This document shows positions 44,394 through 54,900 of a stretch of 64,000 nucleotides of DNA, in pieces (positions within the stretch are counted from its first letter, which is position 1; every line of letters starts with the position of its first letter). Both the position numbers and the translations under genes were made by a program. Below the pieces are notes generated by a model. It ran no database searches and was not told the DNA's origin. It saw only the letters and a list, made by a program, of their open reading frames with translations. This DNA comes from Hyphomicrobium sp. (GTDB lineage Bacteria > Pseudomonadota > Alphaproteobacteria > Rhizobiales > Hyphomicrobiaceae): NCBI GenBank assembly GCA_022844105.1, contig JALHMJ010000009.1, forward strand, positions 58,586 through 122,585. The letters run 5' to 3'.

Positions 44394-44530
44394 GGCAATT
44401 GCCCCTCGGATGGTAAACGGCGCTGATTGCGGAATATTGACGTGTAGCAGAAGAATTGTCGTCCAGGCGACAACTCGCAGCGGATTTCGATGTTAGATTA
44501 GGCAAATTGGCATTCATTCAGAGGTCTTGA

Positions 44531-44933
44531 GTGAGGAGACGCCGTGTCTTGATGGTTTCAGCGCAAAGTTTCAAGGCGGGTCTGGCGACAGGCGTGGGGC
44601 ATCTCAAGGAGTGGGCACTTGGTGTCGCGGTAGCTGGTCTCATTTGTGCACCGACGGCCAAGGCGGGCGATGACGGTACTGTTCTGCCATTTTCGCGAAA
44701 AGAAGGCTTATGCGCCGGAAAAACCCTTCTTCATGTATTGGGCACCGGGGGCATCGCACGGTCCGCATCAGGTGCAGAAGGAGTGGGCAGACAAATACAA
44801 AGGCAAATTCGACGACGGCTGGGACAAGTATCGCGAGCGAGCCTTTGCAAGGCAGAAGCAGAAGGGCTGGATTCCGCAGCATGCACAGCTCACACCGCGT
44901 GCGGCGTCCATGGCGTCATGGGACTCGATTCCA
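44531..44933 (+). pseudogene. Internally deleted arylsulfatase gene
   Basis: A signal-peptide-like N terminus (AQSFKAGLATGVGHLKEWAL... ending near TAKA) is followed, in another frame, by an internal sulfatase piece: APEKPFFMYWAPGASHGPHQ, KEWADKYKGKFDDGWDKYRE, GWIPQHAQLTPR and MASWDSIP. The catalytic Cys region is gone. These pieces match the middle of the long AtsA-type sulfatases whose C-terminal end lies on the other strand 0.5 kb away. The sulfatase-derived frame runs on into the AraC gene, but the AraC gene has its own start. Confidence 0.65.
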
Positions 44934-45050
44934 GCCGGTTGGGGCGGCACACTACGTCGGGCCGTACGGCCTGAGAATCGACGGGAATTGATCTGCTGCT
45001 GCCGGTGTGCGAGCGTTGTTGTCGGGTTCTTCGCTTGCAAAAAAAAGGAT

Positions 45051-46043
45051 ATGGATTTCGTGGCGGGCGGTAACACGACAGTTGTGACCACGATGAATTT
45101 TGACGATGCAGGTGCCTTTTCAAAGGCACTGTCTAAGTCGAATGTGGTGTGCATGCAAACGGCGTCCGGCCTGCTTCAATTCGGGCTCACGATCGTGACA
45201 CTTCCCGAACTTGAGCTGCATCTCACGTCCATGCCCGTGGGCGGCTGCATTGCTCTTGGCGACACGGCGGAGGATAGCGTCAGTTTTCACGTCGCTCTGA
45301 GCGACGAGCAATCACTCAACCTGGGAATGCCTGCAGATTCGAGCAGCGTTGCTGCTTACCTCCCTGGCGGAGAGCTTGCGATCACGGCGCGGAGTGGAGC
45401 TCGCCTAGCCTATGTCGTTCCCAGTTCCGGCACGCTGCCAGATCTCTATCGAGTCTTCTTTGATGACGACGACCCACCAAAGTCGCGACAGCGCCATCGG
45501 GTCACGAGCAAGGACACCGATCTACACAGTCTCAAGTTACTTCTTCATGAGGTCGCCCAGTTCGTCGACCGTTCACCGGTAGTGCTCAATCATGGAGCTA
45601 CCGCTCGGAATATTGCTCAGACTCTGCTGAGCCAGCTCTTTGCCGTCGCTAACACACAGTTGGCGACGAAGTCTGCTGTGAACCGAGCGCAACGCAGCCA
45701 CGTCCAGACGGTCAAACGGGTGCACGATTATCTGCGACAGTGTCCCACCGAGTCTGTTTACGTGTTGGATCTGTGCCGCGTCATGGGCATCAGCCAGCCA
45801 ACGCTCTTCAGAGCGTTTCGGCAGATACTCGGGATAGGACCCAAAGAGTATCTGCAGATAAGGCGCCTGCATTTGTCGCGACAGAGACTGCTTCATCCCG
45901 ATCCGACAGTCAGCGTTCACGATGTGGCATACGACTTGGGCTTCTGGCATCTCGGCCGGTTCAGCAGGGCGTATCGAACGATGTTTGGAGAGGCGCCCTC
46001 ACAAACCCTCCACCGCCGCTCCCGCAACCAACGCGCGACTTAG
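45051..46043 (+). CDS. AraC family transcriptional regulator
   Basis: The 330-residue product (start at the ATG after an AAAGGAT sequence; later starts are possible) has an N-terminal sensing region of about 220 residues and a C-terminal AraC-type double helix-turn-helix. The first helix-turn-helix is DLCRVMGISQPTLFRAFRQI; then comes the linker GPKEYLQIRRLHLSRQRLL and the second helix-turn-helix with VHDVAYDLGFWHLGRFSRAY, ending with MFGEAPSQTL. It lies between sulfatase remnants and an intact sulfatase gene on the same strand, which it may control. Confidence 0.85.
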   Translation: MDFVAGGNTTVVTTMNFDDAGAFSKALSKSNVVCMQTASGLLQFGLTIVTLPELELHLTSMPVGGCIALGDTAEDSVSFHVALSDEQSLNLGMPADSSSVAAYLPGGELAITARSGARLAYVVPSSGTLPDLYRVFFDDDDPPKSRQRHRVTSKDTDLHSLKLLLHEVAQFVDRSPVVLNHGATARNIAQTLLSQLFAVANTQLATKSAVNRAQRSHVQTVKRVHDYLRQCPTESVYVLDLCRVMGISQPTLFRAFRQILGIGPKEYLQIRRLHLSRQRLLHPDPTVSVHDVAYDLGFWHLGRFSRAYRTMFGEAPSQTLHRRSRNQRAT

Positions 46044-46138
46044 CCCGCAGAGAAATCGTTGCGTGAATGAAATTGACCTAGTCGCGCCGGACGGGAGCCT
46101 GCTAGGTTTCTCGCCGTGCTACGGCTGCGGGGGATCGA

Positions 46139-47605
46139 ATGGACAAACATTTTGCGAGGCCTACGTCTTCGACGCCGATGGTGCCCCCATACTTTTGGCT
46201 TTTCTTGGTAGCCGCCGCCTGCATTTCCCTATCACAATTCCTGAGTGGTGCCTTGCAGGCAGCCGAGCCCACCAAGCCAAACATTATCTACATTCTCGCG
46301 GATGATCTCGGCTGGAAAGATGTCGGATTTCATGGCTCCGATATCCAAACCCCCAATCTCGATAAACTTGCGGCGGAGGGCGTGCAATTGGAACGCCACT
46401 ATACCGCGCCGATGTGCACACCGACGCGAGCGGCGCTCATGACCGGCCGCTACCCAATGCGCTACGGGCTTCAGGTCGGTGTCATCCCTGGGGCGGGCAC
46501 CTACTCACTCGCAAAGGACGAGTTTTTGCTGCCACAAGTATTGAAGGATGCCGGCTACAAAACTTATATGAGCGGCAAGTGGCATCTGGGGCATGCGAAG
46601 AAGGAATTCTGGCCGAACCATCGTGGCTTCGACTCCTTCTACGGTGCGACGGTCGGTGAGATCGACCATTTCCTGCATGAGTCGCATGGCGTCGCCGACT
46701 GGTATCGCGACGATACCGCAATTGAAGAGGAAGGGTTCGACAACAGCCTCTTTGGTGCAGAAGCGGTTCGGGTGGTCAAAACTCACGATATTAAAGACCC
46801 ATTCTTCCTCTATCTTGCCTTCACAGCGCCCCACACCCCATTCCAGGCGCCGCAGGAATATCTCGACCGCTATCCGTCAATTGCCGACCCAAATCGCAAG
46901 GCGTACGCGGCGATGATTTCCGTCATCGACGACGAGGTCGGTAAGCTCGTGGCAGCTCTTGAAAAAAGAGGGATGAGAGACAACACGCTAATCGTCTTTT
47001 CCAGCGACAACGGGGGGGTCCGCTCGTCTCTGTTTTCAGGCGATACGAAAGTGACGGGTGATTTGCCGGCGAGCAACGGGCCTTATCGTGACGGCAAAGG
47101 AACACTTTATGAGGGCGGGACTCGTGTTGTGGCACTTGCCAATTGGCCTGGCCGCATCAAAGCTGGTGTCGTTGACGAACCTATCCACGTCACTGACTGG
47201 CTTCCGACGTTCGCCAAATTGGCGGGAGGCGGCACAGAAAAGTGCAAGCGACTAGACGGTACAGACGTGTGGCAAACAGTGAGTACTGGCGCGCAATCAC
47301 CGCGCAAGGAAGTGCTCTACAACGTCGATCCGCTTGGCGGCGCTATCAGCGTCGCAAATTGGAAGCTCGTCTGGAAAGCGTCACTTCCTCAAAAAGTGGA
47401 GGTCTTTGATCTGAAGAGGGATCCAGCAGAGACGAAGAATCTCGCCAGCGAGCATCCGGAAATTGTAGCGGCGTTCCAGTCGCGGCTCACGGAATTTGCC
47501 ACGCAAATGGCGCCACCGCTGTTACTCATGGAAGCGGTAAAGCTGACATTCTACGCTCCACCCGTCACAGCAGATCCAGCAGCAGTCCTCTCGGGCGGGG
47601 ACTGA
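46139..47605 (+). CDS. Exported arylsulfatase, CTPTR type
   Basis: The 488-residue product has an N-terminal membrane or signal segment (YFWLFLVAAACISLSQFLSG) and the sulfatase motifs IIYILADDLGWKDVGFHG, Cys93 in PMCTPTRAALMTGRYP (formylglycine site), YMSGKWHLGHAKKEFWPN, AFTAPHTPFQAPQEYLDRY, VFSSDNGG and LYEGGTRVVALANWPG. This is an arylsulfatase A/B-like subgroup, different from the two CTAGR paralogues. It follows the AraC gene. The long N terminus could act as an uncleaved anchor. Confidence 0.92.
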   Translation: MDKHFARPTSSTPMVPPYFWLFLVAAACISLSQFLSGALQAAEPTKPNIIYILADDLGWKDVGFHGSDIQTPNLDKLAAEGVQLERHYTAPMCTPTRAALMTGRYPMRYGLQVGVIPGAGTYSLAKDEFLLPQVLKDAGYKTYMSGKWHLGHAKKEFWPNHRGFDSFYGATVGEIDHFLHESHGVADWYRDDTAIEEEGFDNSLFGAEAVRVVKTHDIKDPFFLYLAFTAPHTPFQAPQEYLDRYPSIADPNRKAYAAMISVIDDEVGKLVAALEKRGMRDNTLIVFSSDNGGVRSSLFSGDTKVTGDLPASNGPYRDGKGTLYEGGTRVVALANWPGRIKAGVVDEPIHVTDWLPTFAKLAGGGTEKCKRLDGTDVWQTVSTGAQSPRKEVLYNVDPLGGAISVANWKLVWKASLPQKVEVFDLKRDPAETKNLASEHPEIVAAFQSRLTEFATQMAPPLLLMEAVKLTFYAPPVTADPAAVLSGGD

Positions 47606-47644
47606 TAACGAGTTCCACACAAAGCGTCGAATAAGGATTGGGCT

Positions 47645-48049
47645 ATGAGGAAAATTGCATTCGCCGTGCTTGCAGTCATGGTCACTTCATCCGGAGCATT
47701 CGGACAGCAGTCCGCCAAGTTAGCCGCGGACTGTGCATCCGAGATCAAAACCTATTGTTCGACTGTGACCCCCGGGTCAGATCGAATCGTCGCGTGTCTG
47801 ATAGCTTACGAAGACAAGATCCCCGCGCGGTGCCGGATGACCGCTTACTTGGGCTCGGACGATCTTGGTGCCCGGATGAAAGTGCTCAATGCGCTAGCGA
47901 AAACATGCTCCAGTGATATCCTGCAATACTGCTCAAGCGTGCCGGCCGGCGGTGGTCGCATCTACGATTGCCTCTTGAAAAACAAAGCAACCCTGACCAA
48001 CGCATGTCGAGACCAGGTTCCGGCTGCGCAGCAATATATGAAGGATTGA
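47645..48049 (+). CDS. Exported Cys-rich repeat protein (GLG1-type repeats)
   Basis: The 134-residue product has a signal peptide (MRKIAFAVLAVMVTSSGAFG) and two copies of a Cys-rich unit: C-x4-I-x2-Y-C-S-x9-R-I-x2-C-L-x9-I-x3-CR at about residues 30-63, and C-x4-I-x2-Y-C-S-x9-R-I-x2-C-L at about 86-120. These match the cysteine-rich repeat (PF00839), first described in eukaryotic Golgi protein GLG1. In bacteria the function is unknown; disulfides would form in the periplasm. It is 39 bp downstream of the sulfatase gene and probably co-transcribed. Confidence 0.85.
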   Translation: MRKIAFAVLAVMVTSSGAFGQQSAKLAADCASEIKTYCSTVTPGSDRIVACLIAYEDKIPARCRMTAYLGSDDLGARMKVLNALAKTCSSDILQYCSSVPAGGGRIYDCLLKNKATLTNACRDQVPAAQQYMKD

Positions 48050-48275
48050 GTTGGGCCTAAATCCATTTGGCTTGATGCTTCACCATGGCTTAACCAGCCC
48101 TCGCAAAGCCATTGTGAGGTGAATATCGGGTTTTGACCATCAACTGGCTCTGGTTCATCAAGCGAAGCTGGTTGAGTGACTGCCAGACATCCGCTCCTCC
48201 GTCAAAACAGCGTTGAGCTGCTGCCGGTTTCACGGACACCTGGTTAAGGTGGCTTTGTGAGTCTGGAGGCGTGTG

Positions 48276-48566
48276 ATGGGTCGGCGTCAGTTCACGCGAG
48301 AGTTCAAAATTGAGGCTGTGCCTCTGGTTCGGGATCGGGGCGTATCGATCGCCCAGGCGTCGCGAGACTTGAGCGTGCATGAGAACGTCCTGCGTCAGTG
48401 GGCGAAGGATTTTGCCTCCGATCCCGCGCAGGCATTTCCGGGCCACGGGACGATGAAGCCTGTTGAGGCCGAGATCGAGCGGCAGCGGCGCGAAGTCCAG
48501 AAGCTGAAAGCCGCGCGCGACATACAAAAAAAAGCCGCGGCCTACTTCGCCAAGGATCACACATGA
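48276..48566 (+). CDS. IS3-family transposase OrfA
   Basis: The 96-residue product starts MGRRQFTREFKIEAVPLVRD and has the helix-turn-helix of IS3/IS407-type OrfA proteins (GVSIAQASRDLSVHENVLRQ) followed by a leucine-zipper-like C terminus. It is intact, but its partner orfB is truncated, so the element should not be able to transpose by itself. The stop overlaps the orfB start (ATGA), as usual for IS3 elements. Confidence 0.88.
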   Translation: MGRRQFTREFKIEAVPLVRDRGVSIAQASRDLSVHENVLRQWAKDFASDPAQAFPGHGTMKPVEAEIERQRREVQKLKAARDIQKKAAAYFAKDHT

Positions 48567-48664
48567 TGTTTTCCTTCATCGCGAAGCATCGGAGGATCTG
48601 GCCAGTCACACTCATCTGCGAGGCGCTCGGTGTCTCGCGCAGCGGGTTCAAGCGCTCGAATTGA
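48563..48664 (+). pseudogene. Truncated IS3-family OrfB
   Basis: Thirty-three codons starting MMFSFIAKHRRIWPVTLICE and ending in a TGA just after GFKRSN. It matches only the N terminus of IS3 OrfB; the DDE catalytic domain is missing, and the sequence after the TGA is unrelated. Confidence 0.75.
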
Positions 48665-49262
48665 AACTCGTCGAGCAGCTGCTCACAACATTCGCACAAA
48701 ATGAAATGGAAAAACAAACATACACTGCGATCGAACGACCGCGGAGTGGCTCGCGTGGATACGCGCGCAAATCATCGAACGTTCCAAGCGCATCGCAAAC
48801 ATTGAAGAAACTGTTCGGCGCATAGCATCGCTTCGATAGAGACGCTTGTGGTGTCATATGTGGTGTCGATCGCGATCTGTGGGAGCAGTTGGTACCGATT
48901 TCGAACCAGCCAGCACCACAGACCTAAAATTTTTTTCAATAAAATCAATTATTTGCGAATTTTTATTGGCTGTGCTCGCAGTCTGAGGCGAACCAGTCTG
49001 AGCAGCCCTGAGCTAAAAACAGGGATTTTTTGCAATTTTTCCCGCACCAACTTCGCTACTTCCGTTGACAAATCCTCGGCTTTACAGCCAGTTAGACAGA
49101 AAATTCCCGTAAAAGATAACAGGGAATTTTTGCCGAGCTATGAGGGAACACCATGGCCGCACCAGGGAATTGTAGTCGGCTAACAGGGGGCTGATCGCAG
49201 GGTTTTGAGAGGTCGGACGAGCGATTGCAGCATGCCGTCAGATGCTTTTGGCGGAGTATTAG
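48665..49262. other. Spacer without a recognised gene, with small coding remnants
   Basis: About 600 bp with an A+T-rich core (about 48925-48970). One frame at about 48742-48840 reads RTTAEWLAWIRAQIIERSKR and ends SLR-stop, which looks like the C terminus of a former gene. A five-base stem CCCTG/CAGGG followed by ATTTTTT at about 49006-49030 may be a weak terminator. Nothing else is supported. Confidence 0.4.
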
Positions 49263-49452
49263 ATGACCAAACAATCCTTCACGCGTTCCGAACTGTATGA
49301 CCTAGACTGGTCAAAGCCGATGCGCACCCTCGGGCTAGAGCTCGGCATATCGGATGTGCGGCCTCAAGAAGGTTTGCCGTCGCAATGACATCCCGACTCC
49401 GCCCCAAGGCTACTGGAACAAGAAGGCAGCCGGCCAAGGGCGCAGCACGCCA
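49263..49452 (+). pseudogene. Frameshifted small gene of a mobile-region family
   Basis: One frame reads MTKQSFTRSELYDLDWSKPM and then LELGISDV; the neighbouring frame continues GLKKVCRRNDIPTPPQGYWN-KKAAGQG. The two match consecutive parts of a family I recognise from accessory regions of proteobacteria (pattern YTREELYELVWS...GLAKICRRNDIP.P..GYWAKKAAGK). One extra base at about 49357-49363 breaks the gene, and the rest is lost. Confidence 0.6.
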
Positions 49453-50319
49453 TGCAGCAAAGTTATGGGATCAGCTGTAGCTTCAAAAACTAAAGATGAT
49501 ACTCGCAAATTAGCAGCTCTAAAGAGACCGAGCTCTGGAAGAGCTTCAATGCCGGGCGGGTGGGTACCAAACTTGCGTGGGAGCGGATAGCCTTCTCAAA
49601 GTGGATCGGATCCTGCGTCTTGAGCGGCGCTTCAATGGAATTCCCGCTGATCTGGAAAAGTTGGTCTACAGCTTTCACTCCTCCAGACTCCGTCTCTGTG
49701 GCGATAGTACGAACATCGAGCGCGCCTCGATGATGCGGTGTTTGAAGCGGACCCAACTCTCCCAGGCGCTCGGTTGAGACTACCATGGCAGCAACGGGGA
49801 GAGAGGGTGGCGCGCGGCTGGCCGTGCCGTTAATCCGGCAGCCGAGCAGCTTTATTGATGATCCTCTTCGATCGCGTCTCGGCCGTGGAGTTCTTTGACA
49901 GTATCCGGCAGCCCGCGGCCAAGTTCGACAACGCAGCGATTGCACCACGCTTTCGATCGCGACGAAAGTGCGCCACAATCAAACCGTACTGGTGCAAGAC
50001 AGCCACACACATGCGCAATTGCGCGTATGACCCGCTTGTTGGTCACCAATTGCAAAACCTCTGATTTGTGTAGAGGTGCCTACTGCTGATAGCCTAACTC
50101 AGTACCCGTCAAAGCTTGTAAGGTAGGCAACGGAAGGACCATCGTTTTTGCAAACGGCCCGCGTGTTGCGAGGGTGTATCTTGCTAGGGGCACGCGACCT
50201 CCAAGAATTCGTAACTCAAGGGCCGATATCAAATTCTTGAGCTCTGACATAAACCAGAGGTTCTCGTTCATGTTTGGAACACAACGGGCGAATTGAGGCG
50301 TGGCTAGGGGCCCTCTCAT
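49453..50319. other. Spacer of about 0.87 kb with nothing recognised
   Basis: Several short open frames exist on both strands, but none has coding character, a ribosome-binding site or a recognisable family. The stretch looks like decayed DNA between the frameshifted gene and the giant-protein cassette. The promoter of the cassette is expected in its last 200 bp; I could not identify it. Confidence 0.45.
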
Positions 50320-51927
50320 ATGACTTGGATCGTTCGAATATTCGCTTTAATAATTGTAGCCTTTTTGCCGGGATGTGGTTTGACATCTCTTCGCGACAGC
50401 ACCGTCGTCTCCACGTTCACGGAATCGTTAAATACTTTCGACGTGGTGCCATCGAGCTGGTTTGCCGATAGTGGGGACGAAAGGGGACTGCGCCGGGAAA
50501 TCAATTATGGCAGAGCGCAAGCCTTCGTCTTTCCGTCGCTGCCGCTCAGGGGCGACTCGCGAAGCCCTGTGTTCGCCAAAATCCAGAATTTCCTTCAAGG
50601 GGATAGTGGGTTTAGGGCGGGTACGTTCGTCTATGTTTCTGCATCGAATGATGACCGCACTATACAAATAAAGACTGAGAGTTCGGGCACAGATCTTGTG
50701 ATCGACATCGACTCCATATCCGTTTCTCGAATTCATCAACTCGACTGGGAAGAATTCAAAGAGCTGCAAGAGCAATACGTGAGATGGCTAAGTCGCCAAA
50801 TCTGCTTTTTTGGCTGCTCTTCGCCCGAGTCCACCGACAGTCTTCAGGTATTTTGGAAAGATCACGTTCTCAAAGAGGCGAGTTTTGAGCAATTTGCCGC
50901 CCGTTATCTCAATCCGCCCGCGCCGGTAACGCTGAGCGCCTTCGATACCAAAATGTTTGCGACCCGGATTCTCCCGCGCCAGCAGCTTTCCATCACCTGG
51001 GGAAATAACAATTTTTATCCCGACAATACGGGGACGGGCGGCCCAGCCACCGTGAACGCGAGCTACAGCCGAACCACGTCTGGCGGTAACACTCGGCTCC
51101 AAATCCTCGAAGATGCAAGGGGAATGCATCTCTATCCCCCACCCGGTTGCACCATCGCAGACATTCCGCGCGTGGACCCAGACCCGCCCTTGCCGGAAGA
51201 AGCGACGCTTCCTTATTCGGACCGCCTGCGCAACCTTTTTCCGAAATGGGTGATGCCGGTCTATAACATGTTCGACCTGCACAATCCCTATCTCCTCACC
51301 GGGCCGGCACGAACCGGCTTGGATCCGACAAATTGCCACCACCTTGCCCGGCAAGCGCCACGCCACCTCGTCCTGCTAACGCCGGCCGCTTACGTCAAGC
51401 CAGACAATTGGCTGCGCATCGGCCAGTTCGAAACCGAAGGAGGGCTTGGCAGCAACGTCGATCCGAAGGACGAGTATAAGATTCTCACGCGGCAATTCGT
51501 GATTCTGGCATGCGACAACCCGCTTGACGTCGCCTCCGAGTGGAAGCGCCTGCTCAATGCCGGACGCGGAAAAGATGGCGAGCGCGGCCTCTGCGGCCCA
51601 TATCTGCACGGTGTGTTCGCGGCCAAGACCTTCGTCGAACTGAGAAACCGCTTCAGCCTCGACGGGCGCATAGTCGAGGACGGCGTCGTGCACTTCACCA
51701 GTGTCGGCCAGGCACTCGGGCCCTTGCTTGGTTCGCGCTTGAACGTCGAAGCTGCACCCGGCTCGAAGCCGCTGCTTCGTCTAGTGCGGGCGGTGCCGGC
51801 CGAGAGCGCCCGTCCGACCCGCTTGCTGCTCCGCTTCTACACCACGATGAGTAGTATTCTGGATCACGCCGCCTTGCTTGAAGGAGACGATTTTCATGCC
51901 ATCTCCTTACCAGAGATATTACGCTAG
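50320..51927 (+). CDS. Lipoprotein of unknown function, first gene of the giant-protein cassette
   Basis: The 535-residue product begins with a lipoprotein signal: hydrophobic core IVRIFALIIVAF and lipobox LPGC with the lipidation Cys at residue 19. AGGGGC precedes the ATG. The body has no membrane segments and no motif I can name. A middle region is rich in Asn, Gly and Thr (YPDNTGTGGPATVNASYSRT). The C-terminal half contains several pairs of Cys and His (DPTNCHHLARQAPRHLVLLT). It overlaps the start of the next gene by 32 bp, so the two are coupled. It should be attached to a membrane facing the periplasm or the cell surface. Confidence 0.75.
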   Translation: MTWIVRIFALIIVAFLPGCGLTSLRDSTVVSTFTESLNTFDVVPSSWFADSGDERGLRREINYGRAQAFVFPSLPLRGDSRSPVFAKIQNFLQGDSGFRAGTFVYVSASNDDRTIQIKTESSGTDLVIDIDSISVSRIHQLDWEEFKELQEQYVRWLSRQICFFGCSSPESTDSLQVFWKDHVLKEASFEQFAARYLNPPAPVTLSAFDTKMFATRILPRQQLSITWGNNNFYPDNTGTGGPATVNASYSRTTSGGNTRLQILEDARGMHLYPPPGCTIADIPRVDPDPPLPEEATLPYSDRLRNLFPKWVMPVYNMFDLHNPYLLTGPARTGLDPTNCHHLARQAPRHLVLLTPAAYVKPDNWLRIGQFETEGGLGSNVDPKDEYKILTRQFVILACDNPLDVASEWKRLLNAGRGKDGERGLCGPYLHGVFAAKTFVELRNRFSLDGRIVEDGVVHFTSVGQALGPLLGSRLNVEAAPGSKPLLRLVRAVPAESARPTRLLLRFYTTMSSILDHAALLEGDDFHAISLPEILR

Positions 51928-54900
51928 CCACGGCATTGTAGCCTATGCGGCGAGCGGTAAGGACCACCTCTTTGTGTTCGCCGGCCCGGCGGGCGCGCCG
52001 GCGAGCTATCCTTCTCTCTCCCCCCTTCTAGCGGCCTGGAGCAGCGCCGGCGGTAATCCCAAGCGGCGAACGCTGCTGTTCTGCCAAAACTTCGACTTAA
52101 CCACACTTCCCGGTCTGCTCGATCAATTAGTCACCGCCGGCACCTTTGACCGGTTTTGGGGCAAGCTGGTCTATTGGCGCGACAAGACCTTCGCGGGCAG
52201 CACCTTTACGTTCCTGTTTCCAGAAGGCACGGACGCGCGGGTGCTCGCACATGTGGGCAACCTCAGGCTGCGGCTCGAAAGCGGCTCCATTCCGAAATCG
52301 CTGAGCGACTTCACAATCGCGGCATCCTCAGATGAGAAAGATCTCACCCTGAACCTTGCGACCGGTGGCGCCGCTTGGAGCGTCGATGGGGTGGCGGGCT
52401 CGGACGCGGTGCTGACCGTCGCACTCGATGCGGGCAGCGGCTACGCCGCCGGATCAATTGGCCTCAAAATTCCCTGGACCACCACCAATGACGCCGGCGC
52501 ACATCCTGTCGCGCGCACCCAGATTGCCTATGTGGCACCGCCCGTCACCTTGCCGCCTCAGGGCTACGACCGTGTGCCGTGCCAAGTCTGGCGATCGCGG
52601 GTTGTCCAGAAGGTAATACCATCCGCCAGCGGCGGGGACGTCTGCTCCGTTCATATCGACCCGCGCGACAGCGTCAAACACCCGCGCTGGCTCGCAAATG
52701 AGAAGCTCAATTCCAGGATTTTATTCGGCGCCGCCGACATCCACTCGACTTTTTTTTCGGCAACTGGCGACCGTTTTCTGCTGAACGCGGCCGCGGGCGC
52801 TGCTGCCCGCGCCAGTTTCCTGCACGATATGATCGACGCCGACCAGACGGTGGCCTCGAGTGGTATCCTGATCTTTCATCCAGAAGGGCTGTTCAAAATC
52901 AAGAGCGCGGCGCCCACACTCGCCGCCGCTGCGGCTTCCGATCTCAATGTCTCGCGCCGCGACTTCTTGGCCGGATCGGCCACCACCGAGTTCTTTGAGC
53001 TCGGTGCCGATAACGACGTCACCCATATCGAGTTCGTGGCGCGCCAGCCGGCGTTCCTGCGGCGCGATGAGACCGGCTCTCCGGTCGACCGAGATCTGCT
53101 GGGTGACGGCAAAGGCGCGGTCCACACCGCGCATGTGCGCTTTGTCAAGGCGGGCAACGACACGGATGTGAAATTTCACTCCCAGTCCGCCGAAGCGCCG
53201 ATGTTCGTTGCGCCGCCCGGCGACAATCCCGACCATCTGCGGCGGAGGCGCAAGGAATATGGTGTCGCTCTAACGCCGTTGCCGGTGTTTCCTCATGCCG
53301 GATACCTCGATGGCCGCTACTCGTATGACGACTTCGCGCGCTTCGAGCTGAGCCATTTGGCGCAGTACAGACGCAAGCATGTGTCTCCGAAGGCAGCGCC
53401 GCCGCATCTTGCTGCCGCCGCCAAAGAACTCGCCGTTACTCCCCAAGGCATCCTGGCAGAGGTCGCGGCCAACGGCACCTCCTATACGCGGCTCTATTTC
53501 GGCAATCCCGACAGCGCCGACAACACGAGAGTCGACTTTGGCCTGACGATCAACAACACTGAGGCTCGCATCTTCCGCGATTTTCAGCAGGCTCTGCTTT
53601 CACCCCAGCTGTTTGTCGTAATGCGCAAGCCGAGCGCCGCCGCGCTAAATGTGGTGACTCCCTCGGCGACCCTTTATGCGCGTACTCCGTTCGCGTTCAA
53701 GATTCTGACGACCGGTGCCGGTCCGTTCACGAACACGAGCATGCTCGCCGACGCCATCCTGTTTAAATATTTCAGAGGCAAAAGCGTTGCTGAGTTGCTC
53801 GAAGATCCAGCCAGCTGGGCCTGCCAGTCCGATCTCGCGCCCGAAGGGAAAAGCAAAATTGATGACTGGTCGCCCTTCCCCAAGGGCAAGCCGGTTCCCG
53901 ATCATCTCAAGCGGCTTAAGGCAATCTGGGACGACGAGAACTGGCAGGGCGTGCTGGTCCTCAATTTCCCGGTGAGTGAACAGCCGCCGTTGATCGAGGC
54001 GCTCAAGCCGGGACTGGCAAAAAAGGACGGCGATCAAAAGCCGGAGCTTAGAGCGCCCTATTTCGGGCTCAATGCGCTTCCGGCCACCAAGACCGATCTG
54101 ACCTCGGACCCCGCCTCACCCCGTCGGCCAGGCTCGGCCTTCGGCATGATCCGCTACGCCCAGATGGAGATCGGAGAGGAGCCGGGCAAGCCGACGACAG
54201 ACGACGTCGAGCCCGGCACGAGCGGCAAAGGCGGACGCGAATACCGCTTCGTGGTCGACTCGCTCCAGATCACCTTCGAGAATAGCCAGATCGCCGACTT
54301 CAGCGCGCGGCTGTTCATCCACTTCAGTCATCTGTTCTGGGACAGCCTGTCTTCGACTGGCGCGCTTCAAAAGCTTGTACTCGACGGCTACTATGAACGG
54401 CGCGGCACGGAGGACGTTTTTAGTCTGGTAAGCCCGACCCCGCTTGTCGTCAACTTTCCCCCCGAATCCTATCTCAAGCAACTCACCGTCACGCGTGCGC
54501 AGCTGGGGGTCGTGGCAAGCGACGATAAGCAGATCACCGCCTTTGTGGGTATCGACGGAACGCTTGAGCTTAGCGAAAAACTTCCCCAGGTTCCGCTGTT
54601 CAGCGTCGAGCGGATACGCTTGTCCTCGTTCGGTTTCGAGTACAGCTTTAGGCGTCTCGACCTGAGCGGGTTCAAGTTCAGGTTCAAGCCAAGTGGCATC
54701 TCGGCTGACATTGACTTCGGACAGAAGCCCTCGCTGCTGTCGATGCTGCCGGTGAAGCTTAAGGGCATGAGCGTTGCGCTCGGCCAACTGCTTGACCTCG
54801 AGGATATGCATTTCAGTCCGATAAACTTCGGCGGGCTGGGCACTAAATTTCAATTCGGCTTTATGATGGAGCTCGATTTCGGCTCGCTCGGACAGCTGGC

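Larger units (their letters stand above)
48214..48664 (+). mobile_element. Truncated IS3-family insertion sequence
   Basis: The element begins with TGAGCTGCTGCCGGTTTCAC, which resembles the left end of IS407-like IS3 elements, and carries orfA plus the first 33 codons of orfB. The rest of orfB and the right end are gone. The left boundary is approximate. Confidence 0.7.

Noticed and set aside
44646-46043. A 465-residue sulfatase-AraC fusion protein
   Set aside because: The frame is continuous, but the first 130 codons are a decayed internal sulfatase fragment. The AraC part has its own start at 45051.
48880-48940. tRNA gene or tRNA-derived attachment site at the left side of the accessory region
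   Set aside because: A TTCGAACC-like sequence drew attention, but no cloverleaf could be formed and there is no integrase gene nearby.
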